This document shows, one piece after another, positions 46,319 through 55,672 of a stretch of 64,000 nucleotides of DNA (position 1 is the stretch's first letter; every line of letters begins with the position of its first letter). This stretch comes from Synechococcus sp. PCC 7335 (GTDB taxonomy: Bacteria; Cyanobacteriota; Cyanobacteriia; Phormidesmidales; Phormidesmidaceae): positions 4,519,987 to 4,583,986 of the forward strand of contig NZ_DS989904.1 of NCBI RefSeq assembly GCF_000155595.1, written 5' to 3'. A program made the translations under genes and the position numbers. The notes under the pieces are model-generated. The model did not search any database, was not told the DNA's origin, and saw only the letters and a list, made by a program, of their open reading frames with translations.

Positions 46319-47287
46319 ATGAAGGGGACTGAGCTAGGAATCTACCCAGAATTTAGCCGAATTCGTCCAAAATTTGACATCCATCTGTTTGAAACCCTGA
46401 CCTCGACGAATACTCATCTGTGGGAGATGCTGAAGGCTAGCAACCAGTCTCAGGCTAAAGCTGGAACAGTCGTAATCGCAGCGCAGCAGTCTTCAGGTCG
46501 TGGACAGCGCGATCGCATCTGGCAATCAGATCCAGGTGGCCTGTACCTTTCGCTTGCGCTAGAGCCAGACTGGCCGATAGCCTATAGCGCTCAGCTTACC
46601 TGCATTAGCGCCTGGGGAATTGCGATCGCCCTAAACAACCTTGGCATTCCAATTCAGATAAAGTGGCCCAACGATCTCTTCTATCAAGGACAGAAGCTAG
46701 GCGGCATTCTGACCGAGACTAAGCTGTCACAGCCGAGCGCTATCCCTTCAAACCCGCTAATAGAAAGACATAAACTGGACTCTACTGCTCGCATTCGTCA
46801 GGCCGTAATCGGTGTAGGACTGAATTGGCACAACCTAGTCCCACAATCTGGAATCACTCTGACAAAAATATTAGAGAGCGGACTCTACCGTCACGCCCAA
46901 ACCAAAATAGATTGTTTGGAGACACTAATTGTCGTTGTCCTCAGGGGAATCCTGCAAGGGTACTTCTATCAACAGCGAGTCGGTAGTCAAGTTTTCATGA
47001 AGACCTACCAGAAATTACTCACACAAGTCGGTAAACCTGTTTCATTAAAAAACGGTACGCTCAAAGTGCTATCGATATCAGATCTTGAAGTCGACTCTAG
47101 AAGGGTATACGGAAGGGTAATTGGAGTCTCCGAAGAAGGCTATTTGCAAGTCGCTATGCAAAAGCAGGGGGCTAGCCTTACATCTAAAGGTTCCTCTGCA
47201 AGGGCAAAACTACATACGGCTAATCAGAATGCAGCCAATCAGAGCGAGCGGATTCTACTGATAAGGCCCAGCGAAATTCACATATAG
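46319..47287 (+). CDS. birA: Biotin-[acetyl-CoA carboxylase] ligase
   Basis: Adds biotin to the carboxylase carrier protein. LFETLTSTNTHLWEML and the ATP/biotin loop SSGRGQRDRIWQSDPGGLYL correspond to the BirA catalytic GRGR motif, here GRGQRDR. QIKWPNDLFYQGQKLGGILTE and AVIGVGLNWHN follow, and the C-terminal SH3-like region is present. The open frame extends left to a TTG at 46175 and would overlap the divergent DUF1823 gene; the ATG at 46319 avoids that. No N-terminal DNA-binding domain, so it is a class I ligase. Confidence 0.88.
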   Translation: MKGTELGIYPEFSRIRPKFDIHLFETLTSTNTHLWEMLKASNQSQAKAGTVVIAAQQSSGRGQRDRIWQSDPGGLYLSLALEPDWPIAYSAQLTCISAWGIAIALNNLGIPIQIKWPNDLFYQGQKLGGILTETKLSQPSAIPSNPLIERHKLDSTARIRQAVIGVGLNWHNLVPQSGITLTKILESGLYRHAQTKIDCLETLIVVVLRGILQGYFYQQRVGSQVFMKTYQKLLTQVGKPVSLKNGTLKVLSISDLEVDSRRVYGRVIGVSEEGYLQVAMQKQGASLTSKGSSARAKLHTANQNAANQSERILLIRPSEIHI

Positions 47288-47317
47288 TTAGTACTGGTTA
47301 GGGTTAATTTTAGGTTG

Positions 47318-49084
47318 ATGACTATGACAGCTTCCAAGCAAACTCTCAATTCTAAAGTGGCGGATAGTGTGGCAGATACCAATGTCACCAGCCCTTCAGA
47401 GGGCTATCAGCATAGTGGCTTGTCAATAGGTCAAAAGCTACGCAGAGCTTGGCTAGTTACTTTTGGGTTGATCAGTAGCTGTGGCCTGGTCACTAGCCAG
47501 ATCAACTTTGCTAAAGCGCAAAGCGATCATATTGAAGGTAATTACGCAGCAGAAGGCAATTACGCAGTAGAAGCCCACCACCTAAACGATCCTGACTCAC
47601 CTCTATCAGTTGGGTTAGACTCTGCTTCACCGATTGCTCAGCCTACGGTTGCAGCCGGAGCTTCGCCTACTTTTTCCGCACCCAAGACTGCACTCAAACA
47701 AGGCGTCTCCTCCCATCCGCTCGTCGGTATGATTGAACCGGGGATAGTGGCTGCGCCTATAGTCGACTATGTCAATACGCCCGCTTCAGCAACGGCCTAC
47801 GATGTTGCTGCATCTCCAGGTATAGAGGAGGTTATACCAGTACCCGCTTCTAGCCCCGCTGTGGAAGTTGGTCCTGAGTCATCTGCTCCAATATCTGCAC
47901 CTACAATATCTGCACCTGCGTCAGTTGCTGAACCAGTATCCGAGCCTGTGGTAACTTCAGCTGAGCCCATAGTCGAGATCTCACCAGAAGTTACACCGGA
48001 GGCTGCGCCGGTCTTCACACCAGCACCGAGCACTGAGCAGGTAGTACCCGCTGAGATTACACCAGTTGCGCTACCAGAGGAAATTGCCCGACCAGGCGAG
48101 TACGATAATATCTTTGTCGATCCTACGGACTACAGTGTTGGCGCGACCGAGACGCCTGATGTGGTAGTCGCTGAGCAGTCTACAGGTTGTGAATTTACAG
48201 TGTCTCAGGGGCAGGGCGTACCCGCAGGGGCTTGCGGAACAGCAGCCCTTGCTACAGCTGCGTCTTCTGGTGAATCAGCCAACGGTAGCACTACTGGGTC
48301 GACTGCTAATGCGACTATGCCTACTAGCTATTCTCAGCCTGCACCGGTTGCTAGTGCTTCGGCGGTCAATGTCGGACCTGTAAGCTTCAGCGAATCCGGT
48401 ATTCGACTATCAACTAGCGCAGCAGGCCGCGCTTATCTCAATCGCTCAGTCCGCCCGGTGGTGAATCTACAAGCCGCGGCGAAGTTCATATTCCCACTAT
48501 CAGCACCAGCACCGATTAGCTCTTTGTTCGGTTTTCGGGTGCATCCAATCTTTGGTGACCATCGCTTCCATGCTGGTACCGATATTGCCGCTCCCCAAGG
48601 CACCCCGGTATTAGCGGCCCAAGACGGCGTAGTTGCAGCAGCCGGAGAAGCCGGTGGCTATGGCCTGATGGTAGTACTAGAGCACGAGCTGGAAGAGGCC
48701 ACGCTAGAAAGCCGATATGCTCACCTATCAGAGATTTTTGTAGCGTCCGGAAAAGCTGTCAAGAAAGGGGAGGTCGTCGGGTTAGTGGGCAGTACCGGCA
48801 ACTCTACAGGACCGCACCTACACTTTGAGATGCGAGAGCTAACAGCGGATGGCTGGGTGCTGGTCAATCCTGATAGCATGGTACAGGATTCTTTGGCAAG
48901 GCTAGTCCAGGCATTAAACAATCCGAGTCAGACCATCAGCTTTAGTCTAGATGACTTTAAATTGAAGAACTTAAAATTGAAGAACTTAGGCGTAAACAAA
49001 ACAGCGGCGGATACAGAAGATACAGAACTGTTACCTGGACGAAACGGTCTGCCTTACCGCCCAGCTCAGCCAAACGCTAGCTGA
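47318..49084 (+). CDS. M23/LytM-type peptidoglycan peptidase
   Basis: Zinc endopeptidase of the envelope. A signal-anchor helix lies at about 45-65 (AWLVTFGLISSCGLVTSQI). A long Ala/Pro/Val/Glu-rich linker, about 300 residues, leads to the LytM domain at about 390-510: FGFRVHPIFGDHRFHAGTDI supplies the first His and Asp, ESRYAHLSEIFVASGKAVKK and GNSTGPHLHFEMRE supply the second HxH. All metal ligands are present. Start is the ATG at 47318, with an alternative six bases on. Two units of an 18-bp repeat (47534-47569), two of a 15-bp repeat (47889-47918) and two of another (48959-48988) lie inside it. The linker resembles cell-wall-spanning segments. Confidence 0.9.
   Translation: MTMTASKQTLNSKVADSVADTNVTSPSEGYQHSGLSIGQKLRRAWLVTFGLISSCGLVTSQINFAKAQSDHIEGNYAAEGNYAVEAHHLNDPDSPLSVGLDSASPIAQPTVAAGASPTFSAPKTALKQGVSSHPLVGMIEPGIVAAPIVDYVNTPASATAYDVAASPGIEEVIPVPASSPAVEVGPESSAPISAPTISAPASVAEPVSEPVVTSAEPIVEISPEVTPEAAPVFTPAPSTEQVVPAEITPVALPEEIARPGEYDNIFVDPTDYSVGATETPDVVVAEQSTGCEFTVSQGQGVPAGACGTAALATAASSGESANGSTTGSTANATMPTSYSQPAPVASASAVNVGPVSFSESGIRLSTSAAGRAYLNRSVRPVVNLQAAAKFIFPLSAPAPISSLFGFRVHPIFGDHRFHAGTDIAAPQGTPVLAAQDGVVAAAGEAGGYGLMVVLEHELEEATLESRYAHLSEIFVASGKAVKKGEVVGLVGSTGNSTGPHLHFEMRELTADGWVLVNPDSMVQDSLARLVQALNNPSQTISFSLDDFKLKNLKLKNLGVNKTAADTEDTELLPGRNGLPYRPAQPNAS
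48959..48988. repeat. Two perfect 15-bp in-frame units in the M23 gene
   Basis: aaattgaagaactta twice in succession, encoding KLKNL repeats after the LytM domain. Confidence 0.9.
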
Positions 49085-49109
49085 CATAGCCTTGAGCAAG
49101 GTCTTAGCA

Positions 49110-49622
49110 ATGACCTTTCGATACTATCGAACGATTCGTTTTCACGAAACCGATGCAGCCGGGGTGGTTTACTTCGCTAATATACTGACGTTTTGTCATG
49201 AGGCATATGAGGCAGCACTAAGCGAAATTCCGATAGACCAGGCTCTGTTTTTTTCTGTATCGAACCTGTATCCAATTCCGATAGTCCATGCCGAAGCAGA
49301 TTATTTTAAGCCGCTGCTGTGTGGGGACAAAATCACCATTACGTTAGTGCCAGTGCAGCTTTCTGCCTACAGTTACGAAGTTCGCTATACGTTCAACTAT
49401 CAGCAGGCCGAACTATCGACTAGCTCACTATCAACTAGCTCACTATCAACTAGCCTATTAAATCAGCCATCAGCAGACAGTCAGTCAACAAGTGAACCGC
49501 TTGCGATCGCCCTTACCAGGCACGCATGTATCGACAAAACGACGCGCAAGAAGCATCCTATTGACCGTCAATTGACTGACTGGCTGACGAATCAAACAGC
49601 ATTTTCAGGAGCTGATGATTAA
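49110..49622 (+). CDS. Hot-dog thioesterase, probable DHNA-CoA hydrolase
   Basis: 4HBT-type hot-dog protein: YYRTIRFHETDAAGVVYFAN with the catalytic Asp in the usual motif, FCHEAYEAALSEI and HAEADYFKPLLCGDKITITL. The neighbouring menE, menC and menA make it the probable 1,4-dihydroxy-2-naphthoyl-CoA thioesterase of phylloquinone synthesis; this is inference from context plus family. Start is the ATG at 49110 (the frame opens at a TTG, 49092). A Ser/Thr/Leu-rich insert from 15-bp repeats (49413-49457) lengthens it to 170 residues. Its 3' end overlaps the convergent menE by 65 bases. Confidence 0.82.
   Translation: MTFRYYRTIRFHETDAAGVVYFANILTFCHEAYEAALSEIPIDQALFFSVSNLYPIPIVHAEADYFKPLLCGDKITITLVPVQLSAYSYEVRYTFNYQQAELSTSSLSTSSLSTSLLNQPSADSQSTSEPLAIALTRHACIDKTTRKKHPIDRQLTDWLTNQTAFSGADD
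49413..49457. repeat. Three 15-bp in-frame units in the thioesterase gene
   Basis: ctatcaactagctca in three copies with one or two changes, encoding LSTSS repeats. Confidence 0.9.
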
Positions 49623-51045
49623 TTTTTCCCTGCGCGTTTCTGGGGATACTCTCTAGCGCGAGCCATCGCTTTGGATACTTGTACCGGCTAATCTGCCCAT
49701 TTTTGTCTAGCGCTAGTTTTAGGCTAGCAATAGAAACATTGGGATGAAGCGGAACATACGCAGCGCTCACCACTTCACCCCAAACAGCATCAGGTAAGCC
49801 CACCACACAGACATCGAGAAGCTGACCAGTACTACGCAATGCACTCTCTACTTCAGAGGAGAAAATGTTCTCGCCGCCACTGATGATCTGGCTGCTAGCA
49901 CGTCCGGTGATATGCAGTTGGCCGTCGCTATCTAAATAGCCCAAATCGTCCGTGTAAAAAGTTTGTCCTTTAAAGCTTGATGAAGGCAGATTGTGATAGC
50001 CGTGAGCAATCGCGCTCGACGTTACAACGACTCGTCCGACTTCTCCAGTAGACAACTGTCTGCTGCTATCCTCAATCTGAATTGTCGCGTGAGGCATTGG
50101 CCATCCACTAGAGGGACGGTCACTGACAACGCTTTGCAAAAAGTCTTGCGATCGCATCGCCGTCACCATCGCGCCTGTCTCAGTCATGCCATAAGTTAGG
50201 CAGATAGGAATTTGATGTTTTATCGCCTGGTTGAGCAAAGCGGTCCAAGTGGGAGCACCCCCGAGAAGAACTGTATGAAACTGTCGAAGCCAGGAAAATC
50301 TTTCGGCAGCAACCAAACGAGCGAGCTGAGTAGGAACAAGAGATAGGTATGTGTATGGAGGCAGACACGCAGACGCTAACTGAGAAGAAAGTGGGTTTTG
50401 AGAAGAGACATCCTTGAAAGGGGCAATTACCATCTGACCACCTGTGAGCCAAGTTCGCATGACCTGCATAAGTCCGCTGACATGATAGAGCGGCAGGACA
50501 CAGTAGGAATTGATAGGTGCGTTGTCAGACTGAAAATGGCGCCGGAAGCCATGAACGGCGGCGGTGAGGGTTGCCCAGGTATGACAGGCGAATTTGAGCT
50601 GACCGGCAGTACCGCCAGTCGGAATCAGGATGAATGGAGCGGTTTGTAGTGGGCGAGTAGGTGAGTGGATGAGCGGGCGAATGGGCGAACAGGTTGAGCA
50701 AGGGGAACTCCATATGGTGTCGGGGTTGATTTGATCAGTGACAGACTGCCATTCTTGTTTTGCCCAGTTTGGGTTAGCAAGAGCCACTGTCCAGCCAGCT
50801 AAGACACCTGCCCAGAAACCAGCCAAAAAATCCATCGGCTCAGCATCGGCGACTATGACAATCAGCGCCGCCGAGTCTTGACGATTATGCCTACCCTGTT
50901 CTAGAGCATAGGCTTCGAGCTGGGTACGCCGGGTTGTCACCAGCTCAAACCAAGCATCCAAGTCCTTTCCTATCTCTCGATCTTTCCACTTTCCTAATTC
51001 ACACCAGTCCCGTCTCAACCCTGCCCACACTACCTCTGGTGTCAT
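49558..51045 (-). CDS. menE: o-succinylbenzoate-CoA ligase
   Basis: Acyl-adenylating enzyme of phylloquinone synthesis that activates o-succinylbenzoate. AMP-binding core: FILIPTGGTAGQLKFACHTW (phosphate loop), PICLTYGMTETGAMVTAMRS, YTDDLGYLDSDGQLHITGRA and ISGGENIFSSEVESALRS, and the C-terminal IPRNAQGKINHQLL with the catalytic Lys. Start: an ATG at 51043-51045 overlaps the menC stop in an ATGA pair, which I prefer to the longer frame from 51072. Context of menC and menA supports MenE over other acyl-CoA ligases. The insert CSTCSPIRPLIHSPTRPL before the phosphate loop is repeat-derived and unusual. Confidence 0.9.
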   Translation of the reverse strand: MTPEVVWAGLRRDWCELGKWKDREIGKDLDAWFELVTTRRTQLEAYALEQGRHNRQDSAALIVIVADAEPMDFLAGFWAGVLAGWTVALANPNWAKQEWQSVTDQINPDTIWSSPCSTCSPIRPLIHSPTRPLQTAPFILIPTGGTAGQLKFACHTWATLTAAVHGFRRHFQSDNAPINSYCVLPLYHVSGLMQVMRTWLTGGQMVIAPFKDVSSQNPLSSQLASACLPPYTYLSLVPTQLARLVAAERFSWLRQFHTVLLGGAPTWTALLNQAIKHQIPICLTYGMTETGAMVTAMRSQDFLQSVVSDRPSSGWPMPHATIQIEDSSRQLSTGEVGRVVVTSSAIAHGYHNLPSSSFKGQTFYTDDLGYLDSDGQLHITGRASSQIISGGENIFSSEVESALRSTGQLLDVCVVGLPDAVWGEVVSAAYVPLHPNVSIASLKLALDKNGQISRYKYPKRWLALESIPRNAQGKINHQLLKMLFDSSASQSIDGQ

Positions 51046-52049
51046 TCCAACTGCTGCCACAGAGCCTCCCAATCAGGATCATCTAGTCCGTCATGCGGCA
51101 GCCATTGCTGCGTGCCCATCCCTAATGCGCGATGAGGCTTAGAGAACGAGCTGTTTTGCAGCTCTATCGCTAGATCAATGAGTGCCTGACGGCCTATGTC
51201 AGTTTCAAAGACAGAGGAAACTACTAAGTCGATAGAATAGTCTTCGCAAAACTGTTGGAGTCGGTTGAGAGAGCCAAGGACAGCGGGTTTGACTACATAG
51301 ATACCGCGCCAACCTCTATAGTAGTGAGCCTTCAGCTGGTCTAGGGTGGTCACCGACTCGTCAAGGGCAATAGGGGTCTGGTAGCGACGGGTAAGTTTGA
51401 TTAGCTCAGCGAAGCAGTTAGGAGGTAGAGGCTGCTCGATAAATTCGATGCGATGGCCAAGGCGATCGCATCGATCTAACCAATGATGGGCAGCTATCTC
51501 ACAAAGTCCTCCATTGGCATCTAGTCGCAGCTGAGCGCCTAAAGGCAGTCGTTCCATCAGCTGTGAGAGCCAAGCTAGCTCGACTGAAACAGGGGCAACG
51601 CCGATTTTCCACTTGAAAGTGCGGTGACCCATAGCCCACAGCGCACTCCAGGCATCTAAGGCGGCCTCACCCGTGGGCAATAGAGCGCTGTAGTGATGGA
51701 TAGCCAGATCAGCGCAGTGGATATCTTTCGTCAAGTTCCTATAGGCTAGCTCAAAGCCAAACTGGCAGGCAGGCAGCGTCGGCAAAATAGAAAAATCATC
51801 GCCGATAGAGAGTCTAGATGGAATACGCTGGCAGAATGCGATCGCCTGCGATTGCGTTTCAGTGCCAAACCAAGGGAGCGGTGCAACTTCTCCAAAACCA
51901 ATGCGGCCCTGATGATCGCTGAGCTTGAGAATAATACCTTCACGATGTTTCCAGATGCCATAATGGGTCTTAATCGGTCGTCGAAAAGCGCGACGATACG
52001 AACGAAACTCAAAAGTGGCCACCGCTGGCTTGTCGTTGACGTGATGCAT
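51042..52049 (-). CDS. menC: o-succinylbenzoate synthase
   Basis: Enolase-superfamily enzyme that dehydrates SHCHC to o-succinylbenzoate. TFEFRSYRRAFRRPIKTHYG opens the enzyme; FKWKIGVAPV carries the catalytic Lys, LRLDANGGL the first metal Asp, EFIEQPLPP the Glu, and PIALDESVTTL the Asp, followed by IYVVKPAVLGS with the second Lys. All active-site residues are visible. The frame begins at a TTG (52085) overlapping menA; the ATG at 52047-52049 starts 17 bases after the menA stop and is preferred. The stop overlaps the menE start. Confidence 0.93.
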   Translation of the reverse strand: MHHVNDKPAVATFEFRSYRRAFRRPIKTHYGIWKHREGIILKLSDHQGRIGFGEVAPLPWFGTETQSQAIAFCQRIPSRLSIGDDFSILPTLPACQFGFELAYRNLTKDIHCADLAIHHYSALLPTGEAALDAWSALWAMGHRTFKWKIGVAPVSVELAWLSQLMERLPLGAQLRLDANGGLCEIAAHHWLDRCDRLGHRIEFIEQPLPPNCFAELIKLTRRYQTPIALDESVTTLDQLKAHYYRGWRGIYVVKPAVLGSLNRLQQFCEDYSIDLVVSSVFETDIGRQALIDLAIELQNSSFSKPHRALGMGTQQWLPHDGLDDPDWEALWQQLE

Positions 52050-52065
52050 AGCCTGTGGGTGGCGA

Positions 52066-53079
52066 TTAAATCGCAGTAGAGGCAATCAGTCCAATCAGGA
52101 GCAGCGAACCACTCCAAAAGTGAAAATGAATCGCTAAGAACTTTGAATTTTTGACTCTCTCTGGCTGATTGTGAAAGGTCAGTACATGCAAACAAAGCTT
52201 GATGGCAGCAGGCAAACTGCCCAATATCAAAAGCGTACCCAAAGGAAGTCCACCCTGGGCGATCGCCGCTAAGGCCGTCAGCAGAACCGCGGTGCAGGCC
52301 GCCGGTAATAACTGCGCTCCTCTCTGGGTTCCTAATCTAGCAACTGGCGATCGTTTCCCTGCTTTCAAATCATCTTCTATCTGGTGAAAGTGTGAGCAGA
52401 ACAATACCAAAGTAGTCCCGATGCCCACGATGATAGCAGCAGGCAACAGCGGACTACTCAATTGCCAGCCCGCTAACCAGCCTGCTGGCCCCCAGCTTTG
52501 AGTTTGCGAATAGTAAGCAGCGCCTACTGCTAGCGGCCCAAAGCTGAGAAAACAAAGAATTTCGCCTATGCCCCGGTATCCTAGGCGAAAAGGAGGCCCT
52601 TGATAGAGATAGCCCAAAGCGCAACAGGCTAGAACCATAGCCAAAACCGTTGAATCGTGCTGGGTCAAAGAGATTGTCAAAACACCGGCAACGCCTAGTA
52701 GCAAACAAACATTGCCAATCCAGAAGATCAGCTGTCGGTTGGAAGTTAAATTAACCAACGAATGATGCTTGTTAACATCGATCCCAGTCTCTGCATCAAA
52801 GACATCATTGCTAAGGTTTTCCCATACCAGCAGCAAGATAGCTGATAGAGCAAACATCGAGAAAACGTCTGCTCTGAAACGACCAGTCTGGACATAAGCT
52901 ACCGCGCTACCCACACAAATAGGCATCACCGCCACACAATACATCGGCGGCTTCAGCGCTGCTAGCCAAAGCCGTTTTTGCGATCGCAATTGATCGTCGG
53001 CGCTATGAGCACTAGCGGAATGGACTAGATCAACCTGGTCGGCACAGACAGTCTCGGGTTTAACCGTTCTAGTAGTCAT
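52066..53079 (-). CDS. menA: 1,4-dihydroxy-2-naphthoate phytyltransferase
   Basis: UbiA-family membrane prenyltransferase that attaches the phytyl chain to DHNA for photosystem I phylloquinone. The first Asp-rich motif is NLSNDVFDAETGIDVNKHHS; the second lies in FHQIEDDLKAGKRSPVARLG. About eight membrane segments. Length 337 residues fits MenA. First gene of the menA-menC-menE set on the minus strand. Confidence 0.94.
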   Translation of the reverse strand: MTTRTVKPETVCADQVDLVHSASAHSADDQLRSQKRLWLAALKPPMYCVAVMPICVGSAVAYVQTGRFRADVFSMFALSAILLLVWENLSNDVFDAETGIDVNKHHSLVNLTSNRQLIFWIGNVCLLLGVAGVLTISLTQHDSTVLAMVLACCALGYLYQGPPFRLGYRGIGEILCFLSFGPLAVGAAYYSQTQSWGPAGWLAGWQLSSPLLPAAIIVGIGTTLVLFCSHFHQIEDDLKAGKRSPVARLGTQRGAQLLPAACTAVLLTALAAIAQGGLPLGTLLILGSLPAAIKLCLHVLTFHNQPERVKNSKFLAIHFHFWSGSLLLIGLIASTAI

Positions 53080-53437
53080 AGAGTCAAGAAGCGACAGCTA
53101 GCGCTTAGCATATCCTTATTGACTACAAGGGATTGACACACAGTAAAAAAACTCAAACTACCCACACTTTGAATTAGTCGGAAGTAACGTGATTATCCGG
53201 CCATTGGCTCGTTAACAGATGGCTTGTACTCGATTCAACCTGTACTCGACTTAGATAGGCTAGTTTGAGTCTAAAACAAAGTAAAAACTTTGACTTACTA
53301 AGTATTTTCCTAATCACTTTCATCAACTTCTTTGCTAGAGTGCATGGCGAACGTAGCCCGATTGAGCCAAGAACTAGCCAAAAACTAGGGTTTTCGTAAT
53401 TAGGGTTCTATGTATTTGACTAGCGGTTTAAACGACG
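53080..53437. other. Divergent intergenic region, 358 bp
   Basis: Separates menA from the DUF3352 gene and should hold both promoters. A degenerate repeat of tgtactcga-like sequence occurs near 53223-53252. No RNA seen. Confidence 0.45.
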
Positions 53438-55513
53438 ATGGCTAAAGAAACAGACCCTAAATCACAGAAAGATATAGCCGATCTGAGTCAAGAAACTACG
53501 CATATCCCCAACTCTCCCCGAGCTAATCTAGGCAAAGAATCCTGCTCAGATGAGCTTCTAGAAAGTAGCCAGAGTCCTCGGCTAGCACCAGACACTCAAG
53601 TCCAGACCAAGCCACCAGCCTTTTCAACAGATACTGCTAATCCTGAAGACCCAGGTCTGAAAGGTCGAGACCCAAAAAGCCTAGACCCAGAGAGCCTAAG
53701 CCAAAAAACAGTAAACCAAAAGGAAGTAGATCACTCTTCTAGCATTGCGCCAAAGTTGCCAAACGCACTGCCCAAGCTAGCTGGCGGTCTAGCCGCTGTA
53801 ATTCTATTAGGGGGAGGGATAATTGCCGCCCTAAATCTTTCTCAACGGCCGCCTCAAAGCCCTTCCCCGGTAGGTGCTCAGATTGTTCCTCAAGACGCCC
53901 TAGCAACCCTGACCGTTACTACCGACGAGGAGATCTGGACTAGGCTAAGGCAGTTTGGCACCGCCGAAAGCCAGACACAGTTCGATCAGCTTTTGACTAA
54001 CTGGAAAGATCGGCTATTCACGCTTAATGGATATCGTTTCAAGCGAGATATCAAACCCTGGATTGGCGATCGCATCACCCTAGCTTTGCTACCTGCCGCC
54101 GAGCAGCCAACTGGACCAACTAATCGGCCTCAGTTAGAGGGCATAGCCGCAGCTACTCAAAACATCGTGTTGATTGCGCCAATCGCCGATCCTAACAAAG
54201 CTAATGCTCTATTTGAAAGCGGTCCACAGCGCTCAGCTATCACCTGGGAAGATCGTAGTTACAAGAAAGTTCCCATCAAAACTATTCAAACGGCGACAGG
54301 ACAGGCTATGGAAGCTGCCGTTCTGGGCACTGATTGGCTTTTGCTGAGCAACACGGCCTCAGGTATTGAACGCGCAATTGATACCTACCGAGGCGATCGC
54401 TCTTTGCAAGATAATGACGGCTATCGTAGCGCTACAGCTGCTCTAGAAGAGTCTCGGCCTTTAGGTAACAATTTTGCCCAGCTCTATTTGAATATTCCTA
54501 TTGCTACCGAAGTACTAAAAGCACCAGTAGGCACCTCAGCTAGTCAGTCGGGGAGCCTAGTTCCTCTTCAAGGCTCGCAGGGCATTGTCGCCACGGCCCT
54601 AGTCGAATCAGAGGGCCTGCGCTTTCGAGGAACTAGCTGGCTACTTCCCGAGAACGATCTGGCCTACGAAGATCTAAACAACGAAGCAGATGATATGCTT
54701 CGCCGCCTGCCTGGCGATACGCTTTTAGCGCTATCAGGCAGCAATTTGCAGCAGACCTGGCAAGCCCTAAGCAAGGGCAATATCTCACCCCCATTCTTTC
54801 CAGATGCACGGAATCTACAAGCAGCTCTATTGACTCAAACAGGTCTAGATATCGAAGCAGACATTATGCCTTGGGCCAGCGGAGAGTTTGCACTCGGGCT
54901 ATTACCGCCTGAGGCCGAACCGACAAAAGAGAATGCGCCTGACAAGAATCAGGCTGAGACCGAAGCCAGTCAGAGCAGGACTGACAATAGCATCGCGATC
55001 TCCTCTCTAGCGCTGATGGTGCAAACCAATGACCGTGCCACCGCTGAGTCTGTTTGGGAGCAGATTGACAATGTTATGGTTGAGCGCTATCGCTACCGCG
55101 TAGAGACAACTGACTTGCCAGAGGGCTCAGTAACTAAGTGGTTTTCACCATTCCAAGGGGTGCAGTTTAGCCATGGTTGGCTGCCGGGCAATGTCACCTT
55201 CTTTACAGTAGGTAGTGACGCAACCGAGACGATTATCCCTGCTTCTAGTTCTTCACTTGTAGGCACCGACCTGTTTCAGACTTTGACTGGTGATGCGCCT
55301 GCACCAAACAACGGCCAGTTTTTTTTGGATCTGGCCCAGATTAACGATACAGACAGCGTATTTCCACTACCTCAGCTATCACAAGAGCTATCTACAGCCA
55401 AACCAACCTCAGCCATTCAAGCGATTGGTCTGACTTCTACAGTGGGCGATCGCACTATGGACTATGACTTGTACATCAAACTGTCTAAGGCAGCTAGACC
55501 AGGACCTATCTAG
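53438..55513 (+). CDS. DUF3352 family protein
   Basis: A 691-residue cyanobacterial protein. The first 110 residues are polar and low-complexity with short repeats (DPKSLDPESLSQK). A single membrane helix at about 112-130 (LAGGLAAVILLGGGIIAAL) anchors the large C-terminal region, which faces outward or the lumen. Conserved pieces there are RLFTLNGYRFKRDIKPWIGD, NDGYRSATAALEESRPLGNN and ALMVQTNDRATAESVWEQ. Function unknown. The next genes (FBP/SBPase, hemA) lie on the same strand but separate gaps make a single operon doubtful. Confidence 0.82.
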   Translation: MAKETDPKSQKDIADLSQETTHIPNSPRANLGKESCSDELLESSQSPRLAPDTQVQTKPPAFSTDTANPEDPGLKGRDPKSLDPESLSQKTVNQKEVDHSSSIAPKLPNALPKLAGGLAAVILLGGGIIAALNLSQRPPQSPSPVGAQIVPQDALATLTVTTDEEIWTRLRQFGTAESQTQFDQLLTNWKDRLFTLNGYRFKRDIKPWIGDRITLALLPAAEQPTGPTNRPQLEGIAAATQNIVLIAPIADPNKANALFESGPQRSAITWEDRSYKKVPIKTIQTATGQAMEAAVLGTDWLLLSNTASGIERAIDTYRGDRSLQDNDGYRSATAALEESRPLGNNFAQLYLNIPIATEVLKAPVGTSASQSGSLVPLQGSQGIVATALVESEGLRFRGTSWLLPENDLAYEDLNNEADDMLRRLPGDTLLALSGSNLQQTWQALSKGNISPPFFPDARNLQAALLTQTGLDIEADIMPWASGEFALGLLPPEAEPTKENAPDKNQAETEASQSRTDNSIAISSLALMVQTNDRATAESVWEQIDNVMVERYRYRVETTDLPEGSVTKWFSPFQGVQFSHGWLPGNVTFFTVGSDATETIIPASSSSLVGTDLFQTLTGDAPAPNNGQFFLDLAQINDTDSVFPLPQLSQELSTAKPTSAIQAIGLTSTVGDRTMDYDLYIKLSKAARPGPI

Positions 55514-55672
55514 GCATCGAGGGGGTAGTTCAGTCGGGGAACAAAGCAGCGCGGGGTTGATTGTCTGATAAACTCAAAGATGGCCATGTAGAGTTTTATA
55601 AACTCTTTTATGAAGCCCGTTTAAGATTGGCTAAAAGCGGCTAGATACGGCAGTTTGGAGGATAAATACCCC

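Noticed and set aside
51746-52195. A 149-codon minus-strand frame across the menA-menC junction
   Set aside because: Different frame from the two clear enzymes that cover the region.
55514-55560. A ggtagttcagtcgggg-like string resembling a tRNA D arm
   Set aside because: No acceptor, anticodon or T arm can be folded around it.
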